DNA from: Pythium myriotylum
Lineage: Eukaryota > Oomycota > Peronosporomycetes > Pythiales > Pythiaceae
DNA length: 64,000 bases
Assembly (NCBI GenBank): GCA_023091665.1
Contig: JALJCQ010000014.1
Location: 744,001 to 808,000 of the forward strand
Direction: 5' to 3'
The notes under the pieces are model-generated. The model was not told the DNA's origin and did not search any database. It saw only the letters and a list, made by a program, of their open reading frames with translations. This document shows positions 50,855 to 62,796 of the stretch, in pieces. Positions within the stretch are counted from its first letter, which is position 1, and each line of letters begins with the position of its first letter. Made by a program: the position numbers and the translations under genes.

Positions 50855-51712
50855 ACCAGAGGATTGTCGACATGGCTCTCGCCAGCGTTCAGTCAAGACA
50901 AAGGCTCCCTTCCCTTCCTTTGTGATGTTGGATGCTCGAGGCATCGATGGACTCAACAGTTCAGAGCGACTATGGACAGCAGTGGGAGTCCTCACTCCAG
51001 CCATCCATTCTTTTCTCTTCTCTCGGACGTCCCCATCCCACGCTTGGCATGCCGAATCCACGTTTTCCACAAAGAAAAACGGGAGAAAGGCGTTTCTGTT
51101 CTTCGTCCACAGTCACAGGCCGAGCAGGGCAGGACAGTGGTCCATTCTCCGCGACGAGTCGACGACAGCTAGCTCAGCAACCGTCCATCTGTCGGAGGCG
51201 CGTCGGTCTCACCTTGTCGTGTGTAATGCTCGCGCAAGGGCACGGTCTCATTCTGCAAGTGAACTGCTCAACGGTGACTGAGTACGTCCTGTTTCTACGC
51301 ATTCTACCCAAGGGGTAGGTGGGGAAATCCCCGGCTATGTTGCAGTGAACATGGCTATGCACGGCAGGTTGATGGCCCGAATCAGACACAAGTCATTGAA
51401 AACCTGTAATAATACATATACAGATGTTCAGGCAGAATCTCAATCTGACATTTTGTCCAGCAAAGAGACCTGTGAGAAAAAATATAAGAGGCTTCTGCGG
51501 ATCGGGACCCTGTCTCTAGCACGAGACTGTCCAGTCTTCTTGCTGCCATCTGGCGGACATGCAAGTTTCAGCGGATCGGGCCAACGGGGTCCCATCCCTA
51601 CGGCCCGTCCAGTTTGCCAGTCTCTTCGTTTGCATTCCCCCTGCTCAGTTGGCATTTTGCGAGAGTCACAGAACAGACCTGTACGTGAGACTCCTACTAA
51701 CCCCCATCGACC
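50855..51712. other. Intergenic upstream of the secreted repeat protein
   Basis: No gene recognised. The region is the likely promoter of the gene at 51713. Open frames on both strands lack domains. Confidence 0.45.
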
Positions 51713-52234
51713 ATGAAGTTCTCGGCGATCCTTGTCATCGCTGCCGCCGTGCTCGCCACGAGCTCCTCTGTGGAGGCCGCCCGCAAGGAAGATCTCCCCC
51801 ACACGTTCTTCCCGATGAACCCGGACGCTCCTTCGCGCCAGCTTGAGGCCCGCGTGCCTCAGGCCGTGCTCGCGGCCAAGGCCCTCCACGAGGAGTCGGC
51901 TCCGCGCACATTCTTGCCCGCTGCTGGCGACGACAAGCGCCGCCTTGAGGCCCGCGTGCCTCAGGCCGTGCTCGCGGCCAAGCGCGTTCACGAGGAGTCT
52001 GCCCCGCGCACGTACAAGCCGACTTCCGGTGATGACAAGCGCCGTCTTGAGGCCCGCGTGCCTCAGGCCGTGCTCGCCGCCAAGCGCGTTCACGAGGAGT
52101 CGGCCCCGCGCACGTACAAGCCGACTTCCGGTGATGACAAGCGCCGTCTCCGCCAGGGCATCCCGACCGCCATCCTCGCCGCGACGGAGCAAGACGAACC
52201 CAAGACTTTCTTCCCGCAGCCGACGCCTGTTTAA
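51713..52234 (+). CDS. Small secreted protein with three 34-residue repeats and dibasic sites
   Basis: The 173-residue protein starts at ATG 51713. Residues 1-22 are a clear signal peptide ('MKFSAILVIAAAVLATSSS'). The mature part has a short leader with 'LPHTFFPMN', then three 34-residue repeats. Each starts 'LEARVPQAVLAAK', contains 'HEESAPRT' plus an aromatic, and ends 'GDDKRR'. A divergent last unit follows ('LRQGIPTAILAA ... KTFFP'). The repeated KRR would suit Kex2-type cleavage in the secretory pathway, which would release similar peptides, as in fungal kexin-processed repeat proteins. That is inference. No Cys are present. It could otherwise be a cell-wall or effector protein. Repeats 2 and 3 are nearly identical at DNA level, pointing to recent duplication. 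Confidence 0.75.
   Translation: MKFSAILVIAAAVLATSSSVEAARKEDLPHTFFPMNPDAPSRQLEARVPQAVLAAKALHEESAPRTFLPAAGDDKRRLEARVPQAVLAAKRVHEESAPRTYKPTSGDDKRRLEARVPQAVLAAKRVHEESAPRTYKPTSGDDKRRLRQGIPTAILAATEQDEPKTFFPQPTPV
51842..52147 (+). repeat. Minisatellite inside the secreted protein gene, 102-bp period, three units
   Basis: Units are 51842-51943, 51944-52045 and 52046-52147. Units 2 and 3 differ at only a few positions; unit 1 is more diverged. The period is a multiple of three, so changes in copy number keep the reading frame. Confidence 0.95.
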
Positions 52235-52347
52235 GCTGAGCCTCGGCTCGTAGGATCGGTCGGCAAACGGAATCGATTCCTGCTAGTCACTCATACACCT
52301 CCAAATTGTTTGTAAATTCATCATGTTTCTTGATCAGATCGCTTGGG

Positions 52348-54331
52348 TCACTTGTTCCGCATCCGCCAGGAGTCCTCGTCGTGGAGAGGGTATGTTAGAT
52401 TCTGGAACCACCCGCCAGGATCCGTACACTCGATGCGGAAACGTCCGACCATGATGACGTCGGATCCCGCCGCTGCCTGAAGTCCGTCGCAGAGCGGCGT
52501 GTGCTGAGCCTCCAAGAAGAAGACCCCGAGATTCCACTCGTCTTTCGTGTGTTCGAGCCAAAACGTAGGCAAGTCGGCAACGTTTGTGTAGCTTATAACG
52601 AGCGATATGGTTAACCCCGGCCGGCCGACAGACATAGGAATCACCGACAGTGGATTGTTCACGAGCCGGATCTGCGAGGCAGTGATGTTTTCCAGCAGCG
52701 TGTCGGGAATGTAGCGAATGTTATTGCTGTTTAGGGACAGGAACCACAAGTCCGGGAGATGAGCGATAGCCTCGGGCACCTCATCAAGGAGTGAGTTCAT
52801 CTCCATCACCATGTATTTGACGCTGCACCAGGACTGAGCCAGGCCAAGTGGAAGCGTTGACAAATTCGTGGCGATAAACTTGACGTCTCTCAGTGTCGAC
52901 GGCATAACCATTGAGAGAAGCCCCTCGGGGAACCTTGAGAAATTGGTGCGGATCACGAAGAATTGCTGCAGAAGCGGGTTGGTGGGGTGGTCAATGCGGC
53001 CCGCTCGTCCCAGTTGACGATCGTTGTGTTGTACAGTTTGAAGAACGTCACCATTGAAAGCGTCTGGGTGGCCTCTGGCATCTCTAACGCGCTGCAGTGC
53101 GAGATGATGAGCCCTTGGACCCTTCCGGGATCGACCGACGTCAACACTCGAGCAACTTCGTCGGTGAAGCCAACGATCTCCCGTTGTGAACAGCTTAGCT
53201 CGACGATCGAGCAAGTATACTGCCTGGCCATCCACGGCCGCAGCTGTACGAGACAGCCGTGCACCGAGCTCGCTTCGTTGAGCCACGACGCTTGGAGATG
53301 AAGTACCCCCACTGCGAACCCCCAGGTCACGAGCACGGCATTCAGCAAGTGCGAGAGCCGGCTTCTCGATAACGCCGGGCTGATGTGCTTCGCTCTTAAC
53401 GAGATGAGATTGCGAAGCGCCTGGAGTCGGTAGCCGAAGAGAAACCAGGGTAGCGCCTTGGACAAAGGTCAAGCCACGATGAGACGAAGAGCTGCCGCAT
53501 CTCGGCCACGGCCACAGCCGTCCATGTGTCCTTGACGTAAAAGTCGTATGGGAAGCACTGAATACTTGGCAGATAGTCGCGCCAGTACAGGTAGACAATG
53601 ACTATCGGGATGCCGAAGCTGTAGACAGCATCGAGCACTGTGTCCACAGCAAGACGCACGACACGCCTTGAGAAGACCGGCCGCCGCCGCATCAAGAGCA
53701 ACACGAGCGGTGTGAACCAGCAGTTGACGACGATCACACACGCGAGTAGACGATTGAGCCAGAACGTCGCGACTAGCCCGCTCATCTTGTTGGCCTGGTA
53801 CGTCTGCATCGCGAGCTCGATCAGCTGTCGGATCTGTGCGATCTCAATCGGGTAAGACGAAAAGAACGCACTCGTACCCAGCCACCCGCGCTTCAACCAC
53901 GACAACTGATTCCTGCGTGTAGTTAGAGATGACGGTGTCGGACTCAAACGAATATGGCGAATCGAGAACACTTTGCGTGGCGCAATCCAGAGCAGGCGAG
54001 CGAGACTCCGCGTTGTGTGGAGCAAAGGAAGCACGTGGGTGACGGCAACCAAGTAGCACGTAGCCTTCACGATAGGGAAGAACGCAATGAGCTCTGGGCC
54101 AACCTCAGAGAAGTCATTCCGCATCTGTTTGGAATCCAAGATAACATCGTGGATCTTGGCGAATGCAATTGTTGATGCGATGACTAACGCGTGGCCCAGC
54201 GCGATAAATGCTACCGCGACTAGGCGACCATTGCGAGAGATCTGCGCTGGGTGCCATCGCTTCGACTCGAATGTTCGAAGTCGCAGACTTGTAGACTCAA
54301 CCACGGGCTCGGTCTGGGCAATCTGCTGCAT
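52348..54331 (-). pseudogene. Multi-membrane-span LRR protein, paralogue 1, two frameshifts
   Basis: From ATG 54331 the first frame holds about four hydrophobic spans ('VAVAFIALGHALVIASTIAF', 'LLACVIVVNCWFTPLVLLL' and others). It leaves the family pattern at 'SSWLDL' near 53466, where the next frame takes over with 'SKALPWFLFGYRLQALRN', another span, and the Cys-containing start of the extracellular part ('YTCSIVELSCSQREIVGF'). A second shift near 52990 leads to the last frame with LRR-like units ('LPDLWFLSLNSNNIRYIPD'), ending at 52348. The paralogue at 54537-56432 covers all three parts in one frame, which proves the joins. The ATG is preceded by a pyrimidine-rich stretch and AG, so an upstream exon is possible. 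Intact, it would be a membrane protein with an LRR ectodomain. Confidence 0.7.
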
Positions 54332-54536
54332 GGAACAAGAGGTCAGATTGAATGCACAAGTAGGGTCTCCGCAGATGCAAAAATACCTTTGCCGCTCGGG
54401 TTTGAGACTGCGAGTCGAGCATTCATGTCTAACGGTCAGTCATGAAGCCGAGCCGCTTTGCTTCCTGGGTAGCCTCTCTTGTCTCTCAGGCGAACGATCC
54501 ACCGTACGCGCTTGCCGTCCTGAGGTTTGATTTGAT

Positions 54537-56432
54537 TCAAGCTCCATGGCTGTAACGGTTTGCTTCCCGCCAGATCTCCTCACTCGCGAGCGGGTACGAG
54601 TACGTGTCGAAGAACAGCAGGTCCTCACAGTCGACGAGGAAGTTCCCGTCAAAGAACGCCTTGGAGTTGTTTCTTGACTGGCACAGTGGCGTCTCGAACG
54701 CATTGAGACCCCAGAGCATTGACATGGGTCCGTCGCCGGCGAGCCACGCCTCCGGTAAAAACGAGACGTTCGTATGGTCAATTCGCACGGACATGATCGT
54801 GTCCTTTCGGCCCACTGAATCCGGCAGTGTCTGCAGCGGATTGATGTTGAGGAAGAGTTCGATCAATGGCTCTTGCTGGAGCAGCGAGTCGGCAGTGGCA
54901 CTGAGCGAGAGGAAACAGATGCTATGGAACTTACCGATCGTCTCCGGCACCTCTGTCAGAGTTGGCGAGCCTTCGATGACCAGGTACAAGACTCCAGTCC
55001 AGCGCTCTTGTAGGTTGGAGGGCAAGCTCGTCAAGTTGGTCTCAACGAACTTGACGTCATGCAACGTGGGTGGGAATTTTGGATCCAATAGACCGTCCGG
55101 AAATGAGCTGAAGTTGGTGCGGATGGCGAAGAGGTAGCGGAAGTTGGAGTTCGTTGACGTTGTAATAGCTGCAGCAGCCGTCCACTGGATGAGAGACGAG
55201 TTGTAAAGCTTGAACATCGCAAGGTCTGACAGCGAGCGGATAGTTGGCGGTACATGCAGCTCTGGGCAGTGCGAGATAATAAGCGTATGGATCTGAGAGA
55301 TATCGAAGGATTCGAGAGCGGCCGCAATCTCGTGCTCTACCCCGAGGATGTTACGTTGTGAGCAGCTGATCTCCACGACCGTACACGTGTAATTTTGCTG
55401 GAATTAGGGACGCATTTCCACGAGACAGCCTAGTGCATCAGCTGATTCTGCGAGCCACGAGGCATGGGCATGTAGCGCGAGCACGAGCACGCCGCACGCA
55501 AGGAGAGCGAGTTGGAGCACGCGAGCTATCCAACTCATCCTGCGCAGGCTGTCGATGTCGCCTCTTTCGCTGGTTTTGCGTTGCTCGTGGATGAGCAAGT
55601 GCAAAGACGGAAGTCTATACGCCAGGAGGATTCCTGGAGCTGTCTTGGAAATTAGATCGAGCCACGAGGTCACAAACACTTGGCCGAGCTCAGCGATCGC
55701 GACCGTTGTCCACGTGTCCATGACGTAAAAAGGTGGTGGGAAGGCACTAATGTCGGGGATGAAATCTCGCACGTACGGATACATAATCACCGAAGGGAAG
55801 CCCACGCCGTAGACCACATCTAAGAGCGTATCGCCGGCGAGTCGCGCAACAAGCTTAGAGCGCAGAGAAGATCCTCTCATACTGAAGTAGACCAGCGGCG
55901 TGAACCAGCAGTTCAGCACGATCAAGCACGCGAGTAGGCGGTTAAGCCACAACGTCGCGACGCGTGAGCTCATCTTCTGGGCTTGGAAGATCTGGAAACT
56001 GACCTCGATCAGTAGCCGTAAAAATGTGACTTCAGGCGTGTGACTGACGAGGAATCTTAAGCAGTTGGCCGCGCGACCTCTTCCGGTATTGAATATAGTG
56101 ATTAGTCGTCGGCTAGTGCAGCTCAAGTGGCGGCACAGGATCACGAGGACTGCGAGACCGTGGCAAGCTGTGACTGTGACAAGAACAATCCAAGTGGGTT
56201 CGAGTAACTGTACGACGGAGGAGCCGAGTTGATTTGCGTCGGCCCTGATGCGCATATCGGCTCGAATATAGCGCAGGAGAGAAGGGAGTGAGATCATCCA
56301 CGACATTACGAGCACGTGAGTCAGTAGTATCGCAAGTGTTGAGAGGAGACAGACATTGCGACTATATCGGAAAGGGGAGTGCGAGATCGTGGAAGCATCC
56401 AGGCAGTGATGAATCGGTGTGGACGGTGCCAC
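54537..56432 (-). pseudogene. Multi-membrane-span LRR protein, paralogue 2, one in-frame stop
   Basis: A single frame from 56432 to 54537 is interrupted only by TAA at 55404-55406. The part before the stop has several membrane spans ('LLACLIVLNCWFTPLVYFS', 'LALLACGVLVLALHAHASW'). The part after it has 'YTCTVVEISCSQRNILGV' and LRR-like units ('LFLNINPLQTLPDSVGRKD', 'VPETIGKFHSICFLSLS'). Paralogue 1 reads through the same place with 'RPWMARQYTC' where this copy has 'RP-stop-FQQNYTC', so the stop is a lesion inside a conserved stretch. No ATG exists near 56432 (GTG only); the first is at 56306, inside a conserved span, so a 5' exon may be missing from the model. Confidence 0.65.
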
Positions 56433-56782
56433 CGCCGCAGATAGCTTCTTGCCGTGTCGTGACTCTCGTCAAGACGATCTCCACTGAAATACGCCAAGGA
56501 AGAGCACATCCACGAATAGACGACACCTGAATATGGGAGACACAGCACTGGGTGATTTCGACCAGGGGGAGGGCTTCGCCATAAGATTCTACTGCACGTC
56601 CCGCCACGAGTTTGTGATGCGTCGTTCATGGTAGATCAGTGGTGTGTGCAGTCAGCGGGGTCGGGGATCTTGTATGTCGAGTTGGAGCTGACACCATCAC
56701 CTTCTCAATTCGCGTTGACGTAGCCATCGCATCTTAAGTGAATCACACGGTCTCTATTTTTGTGCACACTGCTCACGTGCAC
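56433..56782. other. Divergent promoter region
   Basis: About 350 bp between LRR paralogue 2 (-) and the multi-domain gene (+). No gene is recognised, and no clear TATA box is seen. Confidence 0.4.
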
Positions 56783-59700
56783 ATGCGCCGTTGGGATTCG
56801 AGCAAGATGCCGAGCGACACACGAGCGAACAAAGTGAGTAGTCACGATGAAGAAGGCGATGAAAGCTGCGAGGACGATGAAGTCGCGGCGCTCACACTCG
56901 AGATTCCGTCGGCATCTTCGCTCGCATCGTCCAGTAAGACGCTCACGCCACCGCCCGATCTCGTCATCCCCAGTCCTGAGCACAACCGACCGAGAAAGCG
57001 CAGTGAAGGAAAGCCGCCACGCCGCACCACCCAGATTGGCTCCTCCTTGTCATCTTCGTCCGGCACCAGCAGCTCTGGCTCGTTCCCCACACCGTTCAAA
57101 TGCTGCGGCGATTTCTGCGACTTTATCATCCAGCAGCCGCTGAGCAGCACGTCGACGAGCGCAAATGCAAGCGCCGTCAATCCTCTTATCGCTCGTTTTA
57201 GTACCAATACGGGCGTCGAGGCCTCAACAGCGTTGCGCTTGCTGTTTTCAGATGACGAACGACAGATCGTCGGCGACCAGAACCTCCAGCAGCTTCTCGA
57301 GTCCATGCGAGTGTCTCGCTTCGATGATCCGCATGCCCATGGCCGTTCGCTCAAAGCTACTGTGAATCTCTCGTCGTCCGGCAGTTCGTCTTCAGACTTT
57401 AGCGACCATGACCTACGCATCATCACATACAAATCCGTCGCGCTTGCCAAACCCAACAAGAAACACCTCGCGACAGCACTGGTAGCCAACCACCAATCCT
57501 CCACAGAGGAAATGACATCTCCCACAAAGTCAAGCCACCCGAAAGCGCGCCGAAAGTCAAGTCTGATGGAGCCAACACTCGCGCACTCGATCCGAGAAGG
57601 CTACCGCGCTCGAATCTACGGCGAGATGGAAGGTGTCGCCAACCTCTACCGCCAGGTGCGCGTGTGCCGGAACTGCTACGCGATCTACACGCTCTTGGAC
57701 CGTGCCCGGGAGCTCGCCATGGAGCAACCGGGCCTCCAGGCATCCGTTGACAAGCAGGTGGCTAGCAAGCGCGGCTCCGTGAAAGCCAAGTGGGCCGACA
57801 TGGTCAACGACGAGGTCGCGCGCAAGGAAAAGCTATATCTGCGCACGAAAGGGTCGAGAACAGAGTCGGAAAAATCGTTTCTGTCGTCGTCGGCGTCGGC
57901 ACCGGCGCTCTCTCTTCCTACCCAGCCCATTGGCTCGAGTACTGTGCTCCCTGTAATCTTGTCTCCAAAGGGAAGTGGTCATCAGGATGAAAGCGGAGAT
58001 GCACAGAAGCCGTCACCATCCACGACACTGCCGGTGTTCAATGCTCACCTGGTCACGAAGAACAAAGAGATCCTGAACGCAACTCCGGTTAAGGCAAAGG
58101 ACAGCGTCGTGTCCATGGACAAGTACCTACGTGGCGAGAGCAAGCAGATCGAAGATCGCGTCCTGCGAGAAGGAGAGCTTTTTCGGAACGACCCTGGCAA
58201 CGCGTCGCGGCGAGCGACTCCCGCGAGCCGACGCGGACGAGCTACGGATAAACCTGTGGCGAACGTGCTGTTACTGGACTCGGATCTTGCTGTGCTCCAA
58301 TCAATCCACGACGTGCTGGCGGGTTTGTCAACGTTGCCATTCACAGTCGAAAGTGAGAGCCTCACGGACCCGACAGAGGCTCTCAAGGCCGTCAATGAGA
58401 CTGGCTACGACCTAATCCTCGTCGAGCGCGAGCTGAAAGCCGTGGGCATGAGTGGACTCGAGTTCACGCGACTAGTGAGGCAGCACGAGGTCCAGCGAAG
58501 CCTCGCACCATCGTCTTCGAACCCGCCGCGAAGGCGCACACCAATCCTTTGTCTGAGCGACAAAACCTCGACACCAGACCTACAGTTGTACAAAGAGACT
58601 GGCATGGACGGCTGCATCGGCAAGCCGATCAACCGCGACTCGCTCGTCCAGACCGTTCAGGCCGCTCTCACCAAAGCGTTGGCATCTATGGCTGCGACCT
58701 CTGCGGTTTCGATCGCCACCGACGCTCTTGCCAAGGCTAAGCTCGAGCACCACGAGCGACGTAAGCGACGACGACGCAAACTTGAAGCATCTGCGGCCCT
58801 CCCGTTTCCTGGGCTGGCCGAGACCGACGTACGTGATTACTCGCATGGTACCTTCCAAATGGACTCGGAGACGTCCTTCCCGTACTGCGTGCTCGGCGAC
58901 AAGACGTTGGCCGAAGTCCCAAGCCACGAGAAAAATACGTTCTTCAACCTTGTGGTCATTCACGACCTCTTCGACACGTGGGAACGGCTCCAAATCTTGC
59001 TCAACCCGATCGTGACGCGCTACCACGGTGCCATCCAGATCCTCGTGTGGAATTATCCAGGCCAGGCCTACACGACCTGGCGTGCCGGCACGATTCTCAA
59101 TAACGCCTACCACTGCGAGTGCTTCCAGTCGTTGTTGCGGTACGTCGGTCCGCGCGGTCGCGGGTTTCTGCGCGACGCGCCGTACTACTTACTTGGGCTG
59201 GGCAATGGCGGCAACATCGCCACGCTTTTTGCCTCACAGTCGCCGCCGTTCGACGTCAACACGCGAGCGCTCGTACTTGTCAACTCGTTCACGTTCGTGG
59301 ACGCGCAGCTCGCGCAGTTTCTCCACGACTGCCTCAAAGTGTTTGCGTGCACACCCGAGTCGCGCCCCGACCTGCCTGTCTACTTCCACACGCGCTTCTT
59401 GTTCTCAGCAGCGTACCTAGCTCGCGTGACGACGCCGCTCGCACTGAATCTGTACACGGCGGTAATGAACCCGATTTCGTTGGACGGGCGTAAGGCACTG
59501 TGCCATGGGGCACTGAACCACCGAGACCTGCGCAAAGACAAACTCAAGCTCACAGTGCCGTTCGTGACTGTCTGCGCCGCGCAAAACGCACTCGTAAACG
59601 TGTCGTCACAGACGCAGACGCTCGTGGACGCCACAGAAGTGCAGCTTGTCGACTCGATCGGCAAAGTGCTCAAGGCCGCGGCGAAAAACAACGGGAGCAA

Positions 59701-62700
59701 GAGGCTGAGCAGTGTCGTCTGGCTCGCGAGTGGCCACGAGGTGCTCCAAGAGTGCAAGCACGAGATGCTCGTGTTGATCGAGCAGCTCGTCACGGGTTTC
59801 CACGAGCTGAACGACGCACCACACCAGAGTGAGCTCGCGAGTCGCGTGAGCTTGTCACCTCCCAAGAAGCAGCAGCAACAAAAGCCTCCGCACGAGACGC
59901 TAAAGCCGTCGAGAGATGAAGATGATGCCAAACTCAAGAAGGTGAATACGCAGTCGAACAAGGCATATGAAGACACATTCGTCGATCGCGTGTTATCAGC
60001 CGTGAACCAGGTGATCCCCTCACCCGCATCGACCAACTCGCCAGGGAACGGAGGCCTCAGCAACCAGCTGACATCACCCGAGAAGGCCAAGTGGCTCTCG
60101 TTTCAGGCACAATCGACGTCCGCCGCTGTGCAAGCCCACGGCAACGCAATGCGCATGCAGCTCAACGAGGCCTCACGCCAGCCGCAAAAGAAGAAACCTT
60201 CGAAGAAGAGTGGAGTGAGCGCAATGGTGACTTGGGATCCGACCACGCCGGCCTTTGAGCGGCTGAGCTCCAACATCATTTACAAGATTGGCGAAGGCTC
60301 CAAGATCTACCCAGACAGTAAGGACATGCCTGAGGTCAAGGAGTACATGGCTTGGCGCGTGCAGCGCAACCAGAAGCGTCTAGCACGCATGGAGCGCCAC
60401 GTGCGTGTGATCCAGCGGGCATTTCGTGCCTTCTTCGCACGCACGATGGCTTGGCGACTTCGTCGCGAGCGCTGTGCCATCCACTTGCAGCGACTCTGGC
60501 GCGCCAAGCTCGCACGCAACAAGTACCACGGCATGAAGCGCGAAGACTGGGCCGTGCGCCTCGTGCAACGCCACTGGCGCGGCAAGATGGGTCGCAACAA
60601 CTTCAAGCAGCGCATGCAGCAGTACCTTGCAGCCACCGAGATCCTGCGCGTGGCAAGAGGCGCGCTCGCAAGGTGGTACGTAGCTCGCATACGCGAGCTG
60701 ATGAAGCGTAGCGCGACCAACATCCAGCGGCTTGCGCGCCAGTTCCTGGCCAAGCGACGCATGTTCCGTCTCCGCCGTCGACGCGTGGCTGCAATCACAG
60801 TGCAGCGCTGCTTCCGAGGCCACCTGGGACGCCGGCGACTCCTCCAGGAGAAGGAAAAGTTCCTCTTCTCCAAGACGCAGACACAAGGGATCACTTTTGG
60901 CAAGCAAATGCTGATGGAGTACAAGCTCTTCGGTACCAAACTGCAGAGTGAGGTAGCGCTGCTGGCGTCAACGAAAGCACAGGTCGAGAAAGATGCCGAG
61001 TCTGTCGTGAACGAAATCTGCGAGTTTGAAGAAGGTGTCCGCGTCCTTGAGATGGAAATGCACACGCTGTCACAGCTGGAAACTGAAGGCTTGTCCAAGC
61101 AAATGGACGAGCAGGCCAAGTGGCAACTGCGCGAGCAGAAGATGCGACTTGACCGTGAGTTCACACAGATGCTGTCACAGATCGCCGCGCGGAAGGAGCG
61201 GCTAAGCGTCATGGAGGAGAAGTTGCAGGTGCTCGACAGAGAGCGGCTTGCCAAGGAAGAGGAACTTAAGAGCCTCGAGCGCAAGCTCGTGATTTTGCTC
61301 GAGGAGCAGCAGCAGGAACTCGACAAAATCAAACACAAGCAGAACACGCGCAGCCAACTGCTTCTCGACATCCTTCCGTCGTCCCAGGGCAGCCCTGCCA
61401 GTAGCCCATGGACAGGCTCGTCCTCCGTCGGTGGTTCGTCGCCGTCCAAAAGCGCTGTCCAGACAGTGGCACTAAACTCGACTAGTGCGTTCTCGGCGCA
61501 GCAGCGTGAAGAAGCCAACTCGCTCATGGAATCGACTGAGACCATGATGAAGTTTGGTTTCATGTCCATGTCCATGACGTACTTCAGCAGCATGAATATG
61601 GTGCGTGCCATGCGAAAGATCGGCGCCCACCACTTGACGCTGGACAGCGCCGCTGTCGTCTCCAGCAAAAAATGGCCCGAATACTCGCTCGCAAACGGCC
61701 CCGGTACGCCGGGCTTCTCGATGTCCGCAGGGTCTCCTGTGGGCTTCCAGCCTGCCGCACCACCAGGCAGCTTCCCCGGCCAGCAGCCGCTGCAAGTGGC
61801 TGCGTGGAGCGTCGCGGACGTCGGTCGGTGGCTTGACACGCTCGCGCTGGGGCAATACAAGCGGGCGTTCCAGGACGCGGCAGTTGACGGCGCGTTGTTG
61901 CTACACCTCAACGACGAGGATCTTAAGAACACACTGGGCATGGAGCACCGACTCCACCGGAAGAAGGTGCTCACGTCGGTCGAGCAGCTTCGCGAGTCTG
62001 AGAGGATCAAGATGAAGCGACTTTATGGTGCCAACAATCCCGACGAAATGCCTTCGGGGTCATCGGGTCCACCGTTATCTCCGTCTCGAACACTTGCACC
62101 GTCGCCGTTGATGTCGACTTCGTCCACGGTGCCATCTCCAGCTCGGATGGTCGTTGGTGCGTCACCTGCGACCTCTTCATCCGACGAATCCAGTGGTGCG
62201 AGTATAAGCGCTATAAACTCGAAAATGCTCGTGTCGTTCGCCGATTTTTGCACGCTCGTCCGCCACGGCAAGCTCAAGCAAATCAAAGAGGCTATCGCAC
62301 ATCTACCAGACCGCAAGTTCGATCCTCTCACGGTCGCCAAGGCGAACGCACCAGGTCTTGGGACGGTCTATGACGACATCCTGGAGAAGAGCACCTTCCA
62401 CATCAACAAGGGCGACGAGAACGGCAACTCGCCACTGCTGCTTGCAGCCCAGAACAACAATCTCAAGGTTGTGCAGTACCTCATTAGCAAGGGTGCCAAC
62501 CCCAACCACCAGAACGTAAGTCCTAGCTTTCCTTCGTGAACTTCCTCACGCACTGAACTGATGCTGACGATTGCCTTGACAGAAACACGGTCAGACGGCA
62601 GGCCATTATGCCATGGCGTACAGCTTCTTTGATCTCGGCGCGTGGCTGCTGGACCCCGAGAAAGGTGGCGGGCGCGATGACATTCTCAACGAAAACGGGC

Positions 62701-62723
62701 TCACGGCCTACGACGGTCTGTAA
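56783..62723 (+). CDS. Multi-domain fusion: receiver-like, alpha/beta-hydrolase-like, IQ repeats, coiled coil, SAM, ankyrin
   Basis: The first ATG is at 56783 (another at 56807). Exon 1 ends at 62515; a 67-bp GT-AG intron (62516-62582) precedes a last exon to TAA 62721-62723; ~1957 residues. The Ser-rich N-terminus has a possible Cys cluster ('CCGDFC', 'CRNCY'). The receiver-like domain is ~490-630: 'VLLLDSD', then 'LILVERELK' where the phospho-acceptor Asp is Glu548, and Lys614 in 'GKPINRD' is kept. The hydrolase-like domain is ~690-1005: the elbow 'LGLGNGGN' has Gly807 at the nucleophile position, while a candidate His985 ('ASGHEV') remains. About six IQ motifs (~1205-1355, 'VIQRAFRAFFART', 'VQRCFRGHLGRRR') suit calmodulin binding. 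A coiled coil, a SAM domain ('WSVADVGRWLDTLAL', ~1670-1735) and ankyrin units ('NGNSPLLLAAQNNNLKVVQ') follow. Probably a signalling scaffold with catalytically dead modules; the partner is unknown. Confidence 0.85.
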
Positions 62724-62796
62724 GCTTCCACCATTCACGGGCACCCGCCAAACAGTAAATGAACACGACAACAAAGTCTACGGAGAACGAGCAATC

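Noticed and set aside
51713..52234. RXLR effector motif in the secreted repeat protein ('RRLR' at residues 144-147)
   Set aside because: The motif lies far from the signal peptide and is part of the repeat border; the N-terminal equivalent reads RQLE. It does not fit the RXLR-EER layout.
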